From: Clostridia bacterium
GTDB taxonomy: Bacteria; Bacillota; DSM-16504; Desulfitibacterales; Desulfitibacteraceae
DNA length: 13,894 nt
Assembly: GCA_018333845.1 (NCBI GenBank)
Contig: JAGXSK010000170.1
Location: forward strand, 1 to 13,894
Reading direction: 5' to 3'
Under the pieces are notes generated by a model that ran no database searches, was not told the origin of the DNA, and saw only the letters and a program-made list of their open reading frames with translations. Of this stretch, positions 6,879-13,894 are shown one piece after another. Numbering within the stretch: position 1 is the first letter of the stretch; each line of letters begins with the position of its first letter. The position numbers and the translations under genes are program-made.

Positions 6879-9800
6879 CTACCTGATATCACAACGCATG
6901 CACCTTTGAGCTTCCCTTAAGGCTTCTTCCTCTGTAAAGCCAAGCTCTACTTCTCCAAAACCTGCAAGTCTCTCCTCTTTCCCCAGACTGCTCATTTTAA
7001 CGCGCATTCTGACTTCCTCTAAAATTGGAGCAGACAGCTTGCGTTCAGGAGCAAGGGGAACGTATACGCCTTTTCCATTCAAGTATTTGTCAATGGATAT
7101 GGCCGCCTGTTTTCCTGCTTTTATTGCAGCTACAACAGTGTTAGGGCCAGTGACACAATCCCCGCCTGAGAAAACTCCTTCTACTGATGTGGAACAGGTC
7201 TTGGGGTCTGAGATTAGAGTTCCATTAGGATTTGTGTTAAGGACAAGCTTCTCATCCCTGTACAAGTCATCCACCTGCTGGCCTATGGCCGGTACAATCA
7301 TATCCACGTCCAAGGTGTAATTTGACCCTGGTACCTGCACGGGTTTTCTTCGTCCACTTGGGTCGAAATCTCCTAGTTGGGACTGGACACATTCCAGGCG
7401 GCTTACTTTACCGCCTTTGCCAATGATTCTAGTGGGACTTGCCAGGTAGCTTATCTTTACTCCTTCCTTAATGGCATCTTCAATTTCCTCGTCCATGGCA
7501 GGCATATCTTCTCTAGTTCTTCTATAAATTACATGAACCTCCTCGGCACCTTTTCTTATGGCTGAACGGGCAACGTCCATTGCAACGTTTCCTCCGCCTA
7601 TTACTGCTATTTTCTTGCCTTTCATATCCGGCCCACTGCCGAGGTTTAAGTCTCTTAATAACTCAACCCCTGATACAACTCCCTTCAGCTGCTCACCAGG
7701 GACTCCCATGTTTTGATCCCTATGGGCACCCACAGCTAAAAATACAGCCGAGTATGCTTCTTTAAGCTCTGAAAGTTTAATATCCCTTCCAACTGCAGCT
7801 CCGGTTTTAATTTCTACTCCCATTTCTTCAATTACCTTGATTTCAGCCTGTAATATATCTGTTGGAAGACGATAATCGGGTATTCCAACCCTAAGCATTC
7901 CACCTGCAACAGGCAGTGCTTCAAAGATGGTAACTTCGTAGCCTGCCTTCCTCAGGTAATAAGCAGCTGTTAAGCCAGCTGGTCCTGAGCCAACAATAGC
8001 TACCTTCTTGCCATTACTTTCAGCTGCCTCTGGTACAGGTAAACCTTCAGGCATTAGGACATCAGTGGCAAAACGCTTCAAGCCCCTTATGGCAATGCTA
8101 TCGTCAAGCTTACTGCGGTTACATCTGCCTTCACATGGGTGATGGCATACCCTGCCGCATACTACAGACAGCGGGTTGTCATTGCGCATTACTTCATAAG
8201 CCTCTCTATACCTTTGTTGAGCAATGAGGTCAACATATATGGGTATGTCAATTCCTGCCGGGCACGTATTCTGACAGGGTGAGTTAAACATTGTAGCACA
8301 TACAGAAGCTTCACAATATTTATCTCTAATATGAGCTTCATATTCGTGTCTAAAATATCTTATAGTACTTATTACTGGATTTGGAGCCGTCTGTCCTAAA
8401 CCACATAGAGCTGATTCATTTATCTCTTTACCCAGCTCTAGGAGTAACTCAATATCTCCTTCTTGACCCTGACCCTTTGTTATACGGTCAAGAATTTCTA
8501 GCATCCTTGTGGAACCAATTCTACAGGGGGTACATTTACCACATGATTCATCCTTAACAAAATCTACGAAGAATTTTGCCAGGTCAACCATACAGGTGTC
8601 TTCATCCATGATGATTAGACCACCAGACCCCATAATGGTTCCCAGGTTTGTTAGAGATTCATAATCTATAGGAACATTTAAATGTTCAGCAGGAATACAT
8701 CCACCTGAAGGGCCGCCAGTTTGGGCTGCTTTGAACCTTTTCCCCTCTGGTATACCGCCGCCTATATCAAAAATAACCTCTCCCAGTTTGGTGCCCATGG
8801 GCACTTCCACCAGCCCGTTGTTTTTAATCTTACCTGCCAGGGCAAAAACCTTTGTCCCCTTACTTTTTTCTGTGCCAATCTCTGCAAACCACTCCCATCC
8901 ATTTCTTATAATGGTTGCCACATTAGCCAGGGTTTCCACATTATTAATTATGGTTGGTTTACCCCATAAACCAGATGCTGCTGGAAAGGGCGGACGTGTT
9001 CTTGGTTCTCCCCTTCGTCCTTCAATTGAGGCTATGAGGGCAGTTTCCTCACCACAAACAAAGGCTCCGGCACCCAAGCGTATTTCAAGGTCAAAGGAAA
9101 AGTCGGTTCCGAAGATGTTATTCCCCAGGAGTTTTAGTTCCTTTGCCTGATCAATGGCTATTTTTAATCTTTTTACAGCTATGGGGTACTCTGCTCTTAC
9201 ATACAAATATCCTTTGCTGGCTCCAATGGCATAGCCTGCTATGGCCATACCTTCCACCACGCTATGGGGATCACCCTCCAGAATACTTCTATCCATAAAA
9301 GCACCAGGATCCCCTTCATCAGCATTACATACCACATATTTTGGAGTGCCTTCTGCTCTGGCAGCAAATTCCCATTTAAGTCCTGTAGGAAAGCCACCGC
9401 CACCCCTGCCTCTTAAGCCTGATTTTTTGATTTCTTCCAGCACCTGTGAAGGCTCCATCCTTGTTACAGCCTCTGCTAATCCAAAATATCCGTCCCTGGC
9501 AATATATTCTTTAATACTTTCAGGGTCTATCACACCACAGTTCCTCAAAGCAATTCTCTTTTGTCTCTTGAAAAAGTCTATACTGCCAAAATCAGGCTGC
9601 ATAACCTGGGCACTTACCTCCTGGTAAGTAAGTCTCTTCAAGATCCTACCCTTAACAAAATGCTCTTCCACCAGTTCGGGTACATCCTCAGGCTTTACTG
9701 TACAATACAAAACAGCCTCAGGATAGACAATGACATTAGGTCCTAAAGCACAAAGGCCTGAACAACCCGTTTCAACTACCTTAACTTCTCTTCCTAGTCC

Positions 9801-9905
9801 CCTTTTGTCTAGTTCCTCCTTAAATGCATCCATTATAGATTTGCTGCCGAAGGAATGACATCCTGTTCCTGAACAGACTAAAACGTGAGCACGAAACAAT
9901 TGCAC
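6879..9905 (-). CDS. hydB: HydB (NuoF-like) fused to GltD/NfnB-like NAD(P)H oxidoreductase
   Basis: This 1008-residue flavoprotein subunit handles pyridine nucleotide for the hydrogenase. Domains: thioredoxin-like [2Fe-2S] (C11, C16, C48, C52); NuoF FMN/NADH domain with GRGGGGFPTG at 166-175; normal N3-type [4Fe-4S] (C455, C458, C461, C501); then, in place of the two-cluster ferredoxin tail of bifurcating HydB, a GltD-type module. This module has an eight-Cys dicluster (C531, C536, C544, C548, C583, C587, C591, C595), an FAD Rossmann fold (GSGPAGLTAA at 639-648), an NAD(P)H fold (GGGNVAMDVA at 770-779) and a C-terminal RCMRC. It therefore carries FMN plus probably a second flavin and nucleotide site, which could serve NADPH or bifurcation (inference). 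The GTG start at 9905 has AAGGAGG eight bases upstream. The gene lies 27 bases after the HndB-type gene. NuoF-GltD fusions are known in Clostridia, so the architecture is unusual rather than unique. Confidence 0.95.
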   Translation of the reverse strand: MQLFRAHVLVCSGTGCHSFGSKSIMDAFKEELDKRGLGREVKVVETGCSGLCALGPNVIVYPEAVLYCTVKPEDVPELVEEHFVKGRILKRLTYQEVSAQVMQPDFGSIDFFKRQKRIALRNCGVIDPESIKEYIARDGYFGLAEAVTRMEPSQVLEEIKKSGLRGRGGGGFPTGLKWEFAARAEGTPKYVVCNADEGDPGAFMDRSILEGDPHSVVEGMAIAGYAIGASKGYLYVRAEYPIAVKRLKIAIDQAKELKLLGNNIFGTDFSFDLEIRLGAGAFVCGEETALIASIEGRRGEPRTRPPFPAASGLWGKPTIINNVETLANVATIIRNGWEWFAEIGTEKSKGTKVFALAGKIKNNGLVEVPMGTKLGEVIFDIGGGIPEGKRFKAAQTGGPSGGCIPAEHLNVPIDYESLTNLGTIMGSGGLIIMDEDTCMVDLAKFFVDFVKDESCGKCTPCRIGSTRMLEILDRITKGQGQEGDIELLLELGKEINESALCGLGQTAPNPVISTIRYFRHEYEAHIRDKYCEASVCATMFNSPCQNTCPAGIDIPIYVDLIAQQRYREAYEVMRNDNPLSVVCGRVCHHPCEGRCNRSKLDDSIAIRGLKRFATDVLMPEGLPVPEAAESNGKKVAIVGSGPAGLTAAYYLRKAGYEVTIFEALPVAGGMLRVGIPDYRLPTDILQAEIKVIEEMGVEIKTGAAVGRDIKLSELKEAYSAVFLAVGAHRDQNMGVPGEQLKGVVSGVELLRDLNLGSGPDMKGKKIAVIGGGNVAMDVARSAIRKGAEEVHVIYRRTREDMPAMDEEIEDAIKEGVKISYLASPTRIIGKGGKVSRLECVQSQLGDFDPSGRRKPVQVPGSNYTLDVDMIVPAIGQQVDDLYRDEKLVLNTNPNGTLISDPKTCSTSVEGVFSGGDCVTGPNTVVAAIKAGKQAAISIDKYLNGKGVYVPLAPERKLSAPILEEVRMRVKMSSLGKEERLAGFGEVELGFTEEEALREAQRCMRCDIR

Positions 9906-9932
9906 GAATCTCCCCTCCTTTATACCAAGCTC

Positions 9933-10289
9933 CTACTCATGTATAACCCATTGAGTAAGGACAGATTTGTTAATCAAATGCTTATCTACAATTTCCTTAA
10001 CCATTTCTACATTAACATTGCCATACATAACCTTCTTTTGCCCGGGAATGTGAACTTCAATTAGAGGCTCTTGAATACAAAACCCTATGCACCCCGTCTG
10101 GGTTACCACTGCGTCAATGTTTTTTGCAGCGATTTCTTCTATAAATGCATTCATTACTTCTCTAGCTCCTGAAGCTATACCACATGTTCCTAATCCTACG
10201 ACAATCCTGACCTTTTCGCCCTCTTCCCTTAACCTGATTTCCTCCATTGCTTCCTTTCTAATCTTTTCTAAATCCTGAATTGTCTTCAA
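9933..10289 (-). CDS. hndB: HndB-type thioredoxin-fold [2Fe-2S] ferredoxin-like subunit
   Basis: This small protein (118 residues from the chosen start) resembles the HndB-type accessory subunit of NADP(H)-linked [FeFe]-hydrogenases, a thioredoxin-fold ferredoxin thought to carry electrons in the complex. The visible motifs are GLGTCGIASGAR (C36) and QTGCIGFC (C67, C71) followed by EP. Only three cysteines are present, against four in typical thioredoxin-like [2Fe-2S] domains such as the N-terminus of the HydB here. As I recall, three is usual for this family, so cluster binding may be atypical or absent. The start is taken as TTG at 10287-10289, five bases after GGAGGTGA and one base after the preceding gene's stop. 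The longer frame from 10331 would overlap the HATPase gene by about 40 bases and lacks such a site. hydB follows 27 bases on. Confidence 0.85.
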   Translation of the reverse strand: MKTIQDLEKIRKEAMEEIRLREEGEKVRIVVGLGTCGIASGAREVMNAFIEEIAAKNIDAVVTQTGCIGFCIQEPLIEVHIPGQKKVMYGNVNVEMVKEIVDKHLINKSVLTQWVIHE

Positions 10290-10290
10290 C

Positions 10291-10842
10291 TTACTCACCT
10301 CCATCATATAGCTTAGATAAACCCTGCCCAATTGTTTCCCTAATCCATTGAAGAACTTTTGGATGGTTTACTGGCACGGGTGATACAATTTTTTCTATCT
10401 GCTTACTATCAAAAGTAAATAGACACCCATTAAACTCATGGGTATATATAACCCTAATACTAGAAGCAGAACATAGAAAAGCCGTAATGGTGCCTGCCAC
10501 ATCCCCTAATGGGGGTCTATCCCAATGGCTTCTTTGAAATGTGGCTTTTACTATTAGACCCTGTGAGTGGGCTGGGGTTAACTCCACTTTACCATTACAG
10601 GCCTCAGCCGCAGCCTGTAAAAGGGCTAAACCTAACCCTACTTTCCTGGTTTTACGCCCTGTTTTAAAGGGATCTAGAGCCTGCATCATAAACTTTTCGT
10701 CCATTCCCCTGCCATTGTCCGCTACAGTAATGAGTATGGTATCTGTCCGACTATCTTCAAAAATGTTAAGCTCAATTACAGCAGCACCGGCTTCCCAGGA
10801 ATTCATTAAAAGATCAAGAATGTGTTGGGCTAGTTCTTCCAT
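10291..10842 (-). CDS. Stand-alone HATPase (histidine-kinase-like ATP-binding protein)
   Basis: This is a 183-residue protein with a GHKL ATP-binding fold: N-box around N14 (LLMNSWEAGA), G1 box DNGRGM at 42-47 and G2 box GLGLALL at 69-75. No dimerisation/phospho-acceptor helix, PAS, HAMP or membrane segment is visible, so it is not a complete sensor kinase. The last ~85 residues were not recognised. It sits between hydC (stop one base upstream) and the HndB-type gene (start one base downstream), so translation is probably coupled. AAGGA precedes the ATG at 10842. Small HATPases in this spot are common in clostridial hydrogenase operons (recalled). Its role is unknown: it may be an anti-sigma or switch kinase, or the kinase half of the HydS-DRTGG-PHP signalling group. 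Confidence 0.88.
   Translation of the reverse strand: MEELAQHILDLLMNSWEAGAAVIELNIFEDSRTDTILITVADNGRGMDEKFMMQALDPFKTGRKTRKVGLGLALLQAAAEACNGKVELTPAHSQGLIVKATFQRSHWDRPPLGDVAGTITAFLCSASSIRVIYTHEFNGCLFTFDSKQIEKIVSPVPVNHPKVLQWIRETIGQGLSKLYDGGE
10295..10302 (-). promoter_or_regulatory. Ribosome binding site for the HndB-type gene, inside the end of the HATPase gene
   Basis: GGAGGTGA forms part of the last codons of the HATPase gene and lies five bases before TTG at 10287-10289. It decides the TTG start and suggests translational coupling. Confidence 0.75.
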
Positions 10843-10843
10843 C

Positions 10844-11335
10844 TTATTCCTTGCAGCACTTTTTAACTGACTGTAATGCCTTGTCTGGTTTTAAAAGACC
10901 GTGGGCTTCATTGTTAATAGTCATAACAGGACCTAAACCACAGGCACCCAGGCACCTTACACTTTCCAAAGAATACATGCCGTCATCTGTGGTATCTCCA
11001 GCCTCAATTCCCATATGCTTCTCAAGGGCTGTCAAGATTTCAGGGGCTCCCTTTACATAGCAGGCTGTTCCCATACACAAACACACCTTGTATTTTCCCT
11101 TTGGCTTGAAGGAAAAATGAGAATAAAAGGATGAAACACTATAGACCTCTGCCTGTGCAACTCCGAGACCTTCAGCTATTTTTATCTGTACATCCCTTGG
11201 CAAGAAGCCTACAATTTCTTGTATTCGATGTAAGACTTCAATCAGCGCTGAAGGCTGTCCCCTGTACTCTTCAATAATTTCATTAATCTGGGGGTTCAAA
11301 GTTTCCCAATTAATTTCAGGTAAAGCTGATGACAT
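10844..11335 (-). CDS. hydC: HydC (NuoE-like) [2Fe-2S] subunit of [FeFe]-hydrogenase
   Basis: This NuoE-like subunit of 163 residues is the full length for the family. An N-terminal helical part with GFLP at 43-46 and SVSSFYSHF at 66-74 leads into the thioredoxin-fold domain. Ligands of the [2Fe-2S] cluster are C87 and C92 (CMGTAC) and C128 and C132 (CLGAC), the normal C-x4-C and C-x3-C pattern. Together with HydB and HydA it builds the soluble trimeric hydrogenase and passes electrons to or from the FMN site. ATG at 11335 is preceded by an excellent AAGGAGGT six bases upstream. It is the first enzyme gene after the signalling genes, separated from the PHP gene by 100 bases that may hold an internal promoter. 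The HATPase gene starts one base past its stop. Confidence 0.95.
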   Translation of the reverse strand: MSSALPEINWETLNPQINEIIEEYRGQPSALIEVLHRIQEIVGFLPRDVQIKIAEGLGVAQAEVYSVSSFYSHFSFKPKGKYKVCLCMGTACYVKGAPEILTALEKHMGIEAGDTTDDGMYSLESVRCLGACGLGPVMTINNEAHGLLKPDKALQSVKKCCKE

Positions 11336-11359
11336 AAATTTACCTCCTTCATTTAGAAA

Positions 11360-11400
11360 TTAACTGCTTAACTGCTGATTTAACAACCTTGAGCTTGTTA
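11360..11400 (-). promoter_or_regulatory. Dyad and tandem octamer in the hydC leader, possible operator/promoter
   Basis: The 20-base dyad at 11381-11400 has nine-base arms matching at eight positions (outer TAACAA/TTGTTA). Next to it TTAACTGC is repeated in tandem (11360-11367, 11368-11375). On the - strand, TTGTAG and TTAAAT flank a 17-base spacer overlapping the dyad, a poor sigma-70 match. TTAACAA (11380-11386) equals one half of the Rex consensus TTGTTAA-N4-TTAACAA, but the other half is not in the right place. Regulatory function is inferred from position, 35-75 bases upstream of hydC. Confidence 0.3.
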
Positions 11401-11418
11401 CTACAATCACAACCATGG

Positions 11419-11436
11419 ATGCATATTTTTATGCAT
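11419..11436. repeat. Short hairpin at the end of the PHP gene
   Basis: ATGCATA (11419-11425) and TATGCAT (11430-11436) form a perfect 7-bp stem with a TTTT loop (AAAA on the - strand) that begins at the PHP stop codon. It is AT-rich and not followed by a T-run on the - strand, so it may be an RNA processing or weak attenuation site between the signalling and enzyme genes. Confidence 0.3.
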
Positions 11437-12188
11437 TAATCTCCCCCTTTCATAATCCTAAATTTATTATTTAACAGGGCTTTTTTAAGGGAATAAAAAT
11501 CCAACTCCCCCTTATAAGAAATATATGCCCTGCCAATATCACTTAACAAATGTGCATCTGATGAAGAAATTACAGGATATCCAGCTACATCTATCCTTTC
11601 TATATATACTTGCGGATTAACCCTTGCTGATACCTCAAGAGCGTTTAGCCTTAAGTTCTTAGGAATAAAACCCAGCAATGACAGCAGGCTGTATGCCGGC
11701 CGGTCTATATGGGCAGCTATTACCAGCCCTTCAAATTCGTGTACCCTGGCTGCTACCCTCTCAACATTCAACCTTACTGAGCTTAGAAGCAATCTTTCTT
11801 CTATTCCTATAATGCTGCCTTTACTGTCCAATACTAACTGTTCGCCAAAAATGCTTTTTTTGTTTTTAATGTCAGTCAGATAGTTTTCAATATATTTGTA
11901 AAAATCCTCTGCAAGGGAAACAGTTTCAAAAAGGCAGAGGATATGTACCTCCTCCTCGCATTGGATCTCAATACCAGGAACAATTCTAATACTACCAGGC
12001 TTGAATGTATCTGCGGCCTCAACAAAGGATTTAAGGTTTAAAACGGAATTATGATCGGCAATACCTATAAGGTTTAATCCCATTTCATAGGCCCTTTGAA
12101 GAATCTTCTGTGGTCCCATTTCTTCATGAGCACAGGGAGAAAGGGCCGAATGAATATGAAGGTCAGCATTTACATTCACTTCAGTCAT
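11436..12188 (-). CDS. PHP-domain metal-dependent phosphoesterase
   Basis: This 250-residue PHP-superfamily protein has the expected metal-binding motifs in order: DLHIHS (H11, H13), ADHN (D45, H46), PGIE (E74), AAHIDRP (H160) and SSDAH (D211, H213). These should bind two or three metal ions and hydrolyse a phosphoester, but the substrate cannot be read from the sequence. No DNA-polymerase or histidinol-phosphatase features are visible. The ATG at 12188 overlaps the DRTGG-like gene's stop as ATGA and has only a weak site upstream, so translation is probably coupled. PHP proteins recur beside HydS and DRTGG genes in clostridial hydrogenase clusters (recalled). A role in signalling, possibly dephosphorylating a partner or metabolite, is inference. 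The 100 bases downstream hold a short hairpin and a candidate operator. Confidence 0.92.
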   Translation of the reverse strand: MTEVNVNADLHIHSALSPCAHEEMGPQKILQRAYEMGLNLIGIADHNSVLNLKSFVEAADTFKPGSIRIVPGIEIQCEEEVHILCLFETVSLAEDFYKYIENYLTDIKNKKSIFGEQLVLDSKGSIIGIEERLLLSSVRLNVERVAARVHEFEGLVIAAHIDRPAYSLLSLLGFIPKNLRLNALEVSARVNPQVYIERIDVAGYPVISSSDAHLLSDIGRAYISYKGELDFYSLKKALLNNKFRIMKGGD

Positions 12189-12541
12189 TGCTTTTGGCCT
12201 GCATTTTCTGTCATAAGCCTATAGAGTTTTCCCGCTGTTTCAAAGACAGAATCATGACTGTAAAATATTGGGATATTTTCTCCTGTGGCCTTCTCCAACA
12301 CCTCTGCATCAGGCTTTTTACCAGATACCACAATGCCTGAGAGGTCATTGAGCGAGGCAACAGCTACAATGTTTATGTGTACTTGTTTGGTTATCCATAA
12401 ATAACCACTCCTGGCCTCTGCTATGACAAAGCTTAACAGGTCAGAGGAATAACCCCATGTGACGTCTCTTTTTTCCCAATCCTTTAGGGATGGATTTAGC
12501 AATTCAATACCCATTTTGGAAGCAACGTAATTTAACTGCAC
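12185..12541 (-). CDS. DRTGG-domain-like small regulatory protein
   Basis: This 118-residue protein resembles a stand-alone DRTGG domain, a small fold also found with CBS domains and phosphotransacetylase and often annotated as serine-kinase-like. Visible blocks are a hydrophobic GIVVSGKKPDAEVLEKA segment (~70-86) and IPIFYSHDSVFETAGKL (~92-108), typical of the family end. No kinase motifs or P-loop are seen, so the kinase label would be wrong. It probably binds a small ligand or a partner. The start is GTG at 12541, with GGGAGGT about eight bases upstream; the ATG two bases earlier is out of frame and hits a stop. It lies 32 bases after the HydS-like gene and overlaps the PHP gene by four bases, so the three likely work together. 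Confidence 0.75.
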   Translation of the reverse strand: MQLNYVASKMGIELLNPSLKDWEKRDVTWGYSSDLLSFVIAEARSGYLWITKQVHINIVAVASLNDLSGIVVSGKKPDAEVLEKATGENIPIFYSHDSVFETAGKLYRLMTENAGQKQ

Positions 12542-12573
12542 ATTGTAAACCTCCCTAATAATGAATATTACTT

Positions 12574-13881
12574 TTAATTTCGCTGACCCATTGCAGGGGG
12601 AACCTTTCTAGCCAGCTTTAATACCTCTTCTGCAAGGATTTCTACTTGTTTTCTCAATTTAAAAACACAGTCAGTCTCTAAGGCTAATCCCTTTACAATA
12701 TCCTCTGCAAGGGCCCTGCAATTTGGACAACCACAGGAACTGCAATCAAGTCCCGGCAATTCCTCTAAAGTTCTTTCTAATTTTTCCATCTTAACAAGGG
12801 CTTCCGCCAGGTTTTCATCAAGATTTCTCACCTTCCGAGGCTGAAGACCACCTTTTAGTAAGCAGTGAGATAAATCAACAGTTTCCAAAAGATGCTCTAG
12901 CTGCGGATTTGTACCCTTGTTTACCAGCTGGTCAATTCGTACCCTGGCCAGAAAAGGATTCTTGGCCACCAGAGATCCTCCTATACAACCACCCTGGCAT
13001 GCCTGGCACTCAAGATATGCAATATCCCTCAATTCGCCTTTTTCAACTTGTTCTAAAACATTAATTACATTATGGATGCCATCAACAGCCAGCTTTGTAC
13101 CATGCTTCACTGCCTTTATCTCGCCACCAGAACTGCCCCATCCTATGCCTAACCCCGAGGCTTTCTGAAGCTTTCTGTTACCCTTAAGGTCTTTGATGTG
13201 TTTTAATACCTGGCCGTAAATAGTGGAAATCGAAATAGCACCATCTACATAAACGTGATTCTTGGCTGCTGGCTGCCTAATGGCTGTTATTTTACCCGGA
13301 CAGGGGGTAATAAAAAAGGTCCCCACTTCTTCAGGAGCATATCCTCTGGAAAGAGCATTCCTTTTTGCATACATGGCCGCCATATTCATGGGAGAGTCTA
13401 TGGGGATAATATGCTCTAAGAGCAGCGGAAAACGAACCTGAATAAGACCAACTACAGCTGGACAGGCCTGAGATATGAGGGGCTTTAGGTTTTGATTTTC
13501 TTGCAAGTAATTATTTATCCCCCTGGTTACTACCTCTGCTGCCAGTGCTACTTCAAAAACATCATCAAAACCAATCATTAACAAGGCTTCCAAAACTTCA
13601 TCAAGGGTATGTTTAGAGTCGAATTGTCCGTAAAAAGAAGGCGCTGGAAGGGCAATTTTATGTTTAAAATCTTTTAATTTATCTAGAAAATCTTCAACTG
13701 CAATTTTGGCATGGTTAGGACAGGTTCGTATGCATTCACCACAGTCAACACAAAGCTCCTCAATAATTCGAGCTTTACCATCTCGTACCCTTATAGCTTC
13801 GGTAGGGCACCTTTTTATGCAGTTTGTGCATCCCTTACATTGTTCTTTATCTAACCTCACAGAATGAAAATACTGTTTCAA
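12574..13881 (-). CDS. hydS: HydS-like putative sensory [FeFe]-hydrogenase (group D type)
   Basis: This 435-residue protein has two N-terminal [4Fe-4S] motifs (C15, C18, C21, C25; C44, C47, C50, C54) and an [FeFe]-hydrogenase catalytic-like domain (~70-310). A C-terminal Fe-S motif (C380, C383, C385, C388, C405) leads into a charged helix (~405-426). H-cluster motifs are L1 QACPAV (A139, C140), L2 TPCPGK (C194, K197) and L3 CQACQGGC (C292, C295, C299). The four cluster ligands are kept, but the proton-transfer Cys is Ala, the hallmark of sensory hydrogenases with low turnover. It lacks a PAS domain, like group D proteins such as that of Thermoanaerobacter mathranii. It is the first gene seen of the operon that ends in HydBA, so sensing H2 for that enzyme is a fair inference. 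The TTG start at 13881 has GAGGT eight bases upstream at the window edge; its promoter lies outside. Confidence 0.9.
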   Translation of the reverse strand: MKQYFHSVRLDKEQCKGCTNCIKRCPTEAIRVRDGKARIIEELCVDCGECIRTCPNHAKIAVEDFLDKLKDFKHKIALPAPSFYGQFDSKHTLDEVLEALLMIGFDDVFEVALAAEVVTRGINNYLQENQNLKPLISQACPAVVGLIQVRFPLLLEHIIPIDSPMNMAAMYAKRNALSRGYAPEEVGTFFITPCPGKITAIRQPAAKNHVYVDGAISISTIYGQVLKHIKDLKGNRKLQKASGLGIGWGSSGGEIKAVKHGTKLAVDGIHNVINVLEQVEKGELRDIAYLECQACQGGCIGGSLVAKNPFLARVRIDQLVNKGTNPQLEHLLETVDLSHCLLKGGLQPRKVRNLDENLAEALVKMEKLERTLEELPGLDCSSCGCPNCRALAEDIVKGLALETDCVFKLRKQVEILAEEVLKLARKVPPAMGQRN

Positions 13882-13894
13882 GGCTGTTTACCTC

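Noticed and set aside
10290..10331. A longer N-terminus for the HndB-type protein from ATG at 10331.
   Set aside because: It overlaps the HATPase gene and lacks a ribosome site, while TTG at 10287-10289 has GGAGGTGA at ideal spacing.
12185..12541. Serine kinase annotation for the DRTGG-like gene.
   Set aside because: No P-loop or kinase catalytic residues are visible; the label comes from the shared domain only.

Overview
The window looks like chromosomal DNA of a strictly anaerobic, hydrogen-metabolising Firmicute of the Clostridia type (syntroph, acetogen or Peptococcaceae-like). The reasons are strong AGGAGG-type ribosome binding sites, frequent TTG and GTG starts, tightly packed genes, and a gene set devoted almost wholly to multimeric [FeFe]-hydrogenases and hydrogenase-like sensors. 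The species cannot be told from the sequence alone.

Layout: (1) Bases 1-2479, + strand: the end of an operon for a first soluble hydrogenase, with the 3' part of a NuoF-like HydB (cut by the window edge) and a complete HydA of 594 residues. (2) Bases 2480-2617: a short convergent gap with two inverted repeats. (3) Bases 2618-4843, - strand: a 741-residue protein joining a ferredoxin/[FeFe]-hydrogenase sensor-like half to a complete sigma-54 activator (AAA+ plus Fis-type HTH). (4) Bases 4844-5108: a gap filled with degenerate inverted and direct repeats. (5) Bases 13881 down to 5109, - strand: one long likely operon in the order HydS-like sensory hydrogenase, DRTGG-like protein, PHP phosphoesterase, HydC (NuoE-like), stand-alone HATPase, HndB-type thioredoxin-fold ferredoxin, HydB fused to a GltD/NfnB-like module, and HydA.

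How the genes work together (inference from families): HydA, HydB and HydC form a cytoplasmic hydrogenase that exchanges electrons between H2, pyridine nucleotide and possibly ferredoxin. The HydB-GltD fusion adds a second flavin and nucleotide site. The HydS, DRTGG, PHP and HATPase genes look like a signalling group co-transcribed with the enzyme. The sigma-54 activator carries its own hydrogenase-like domain. In both sensor-like proteins the proton-transfer cysteine of the H-cluster motif is alanine, as in sensory hydrogenases.

Most noteworthy: the one-protein hydrogenase-sensor/sigma-54 activator; the altered cysteine set at the N3-type cluster of the first HydB; and a serine at an H-cluster ligand position in the second HydA, where the first HydA keeps cysteine. 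No tRNA, rRNA, CRISPR array or complete mobile element was seen.
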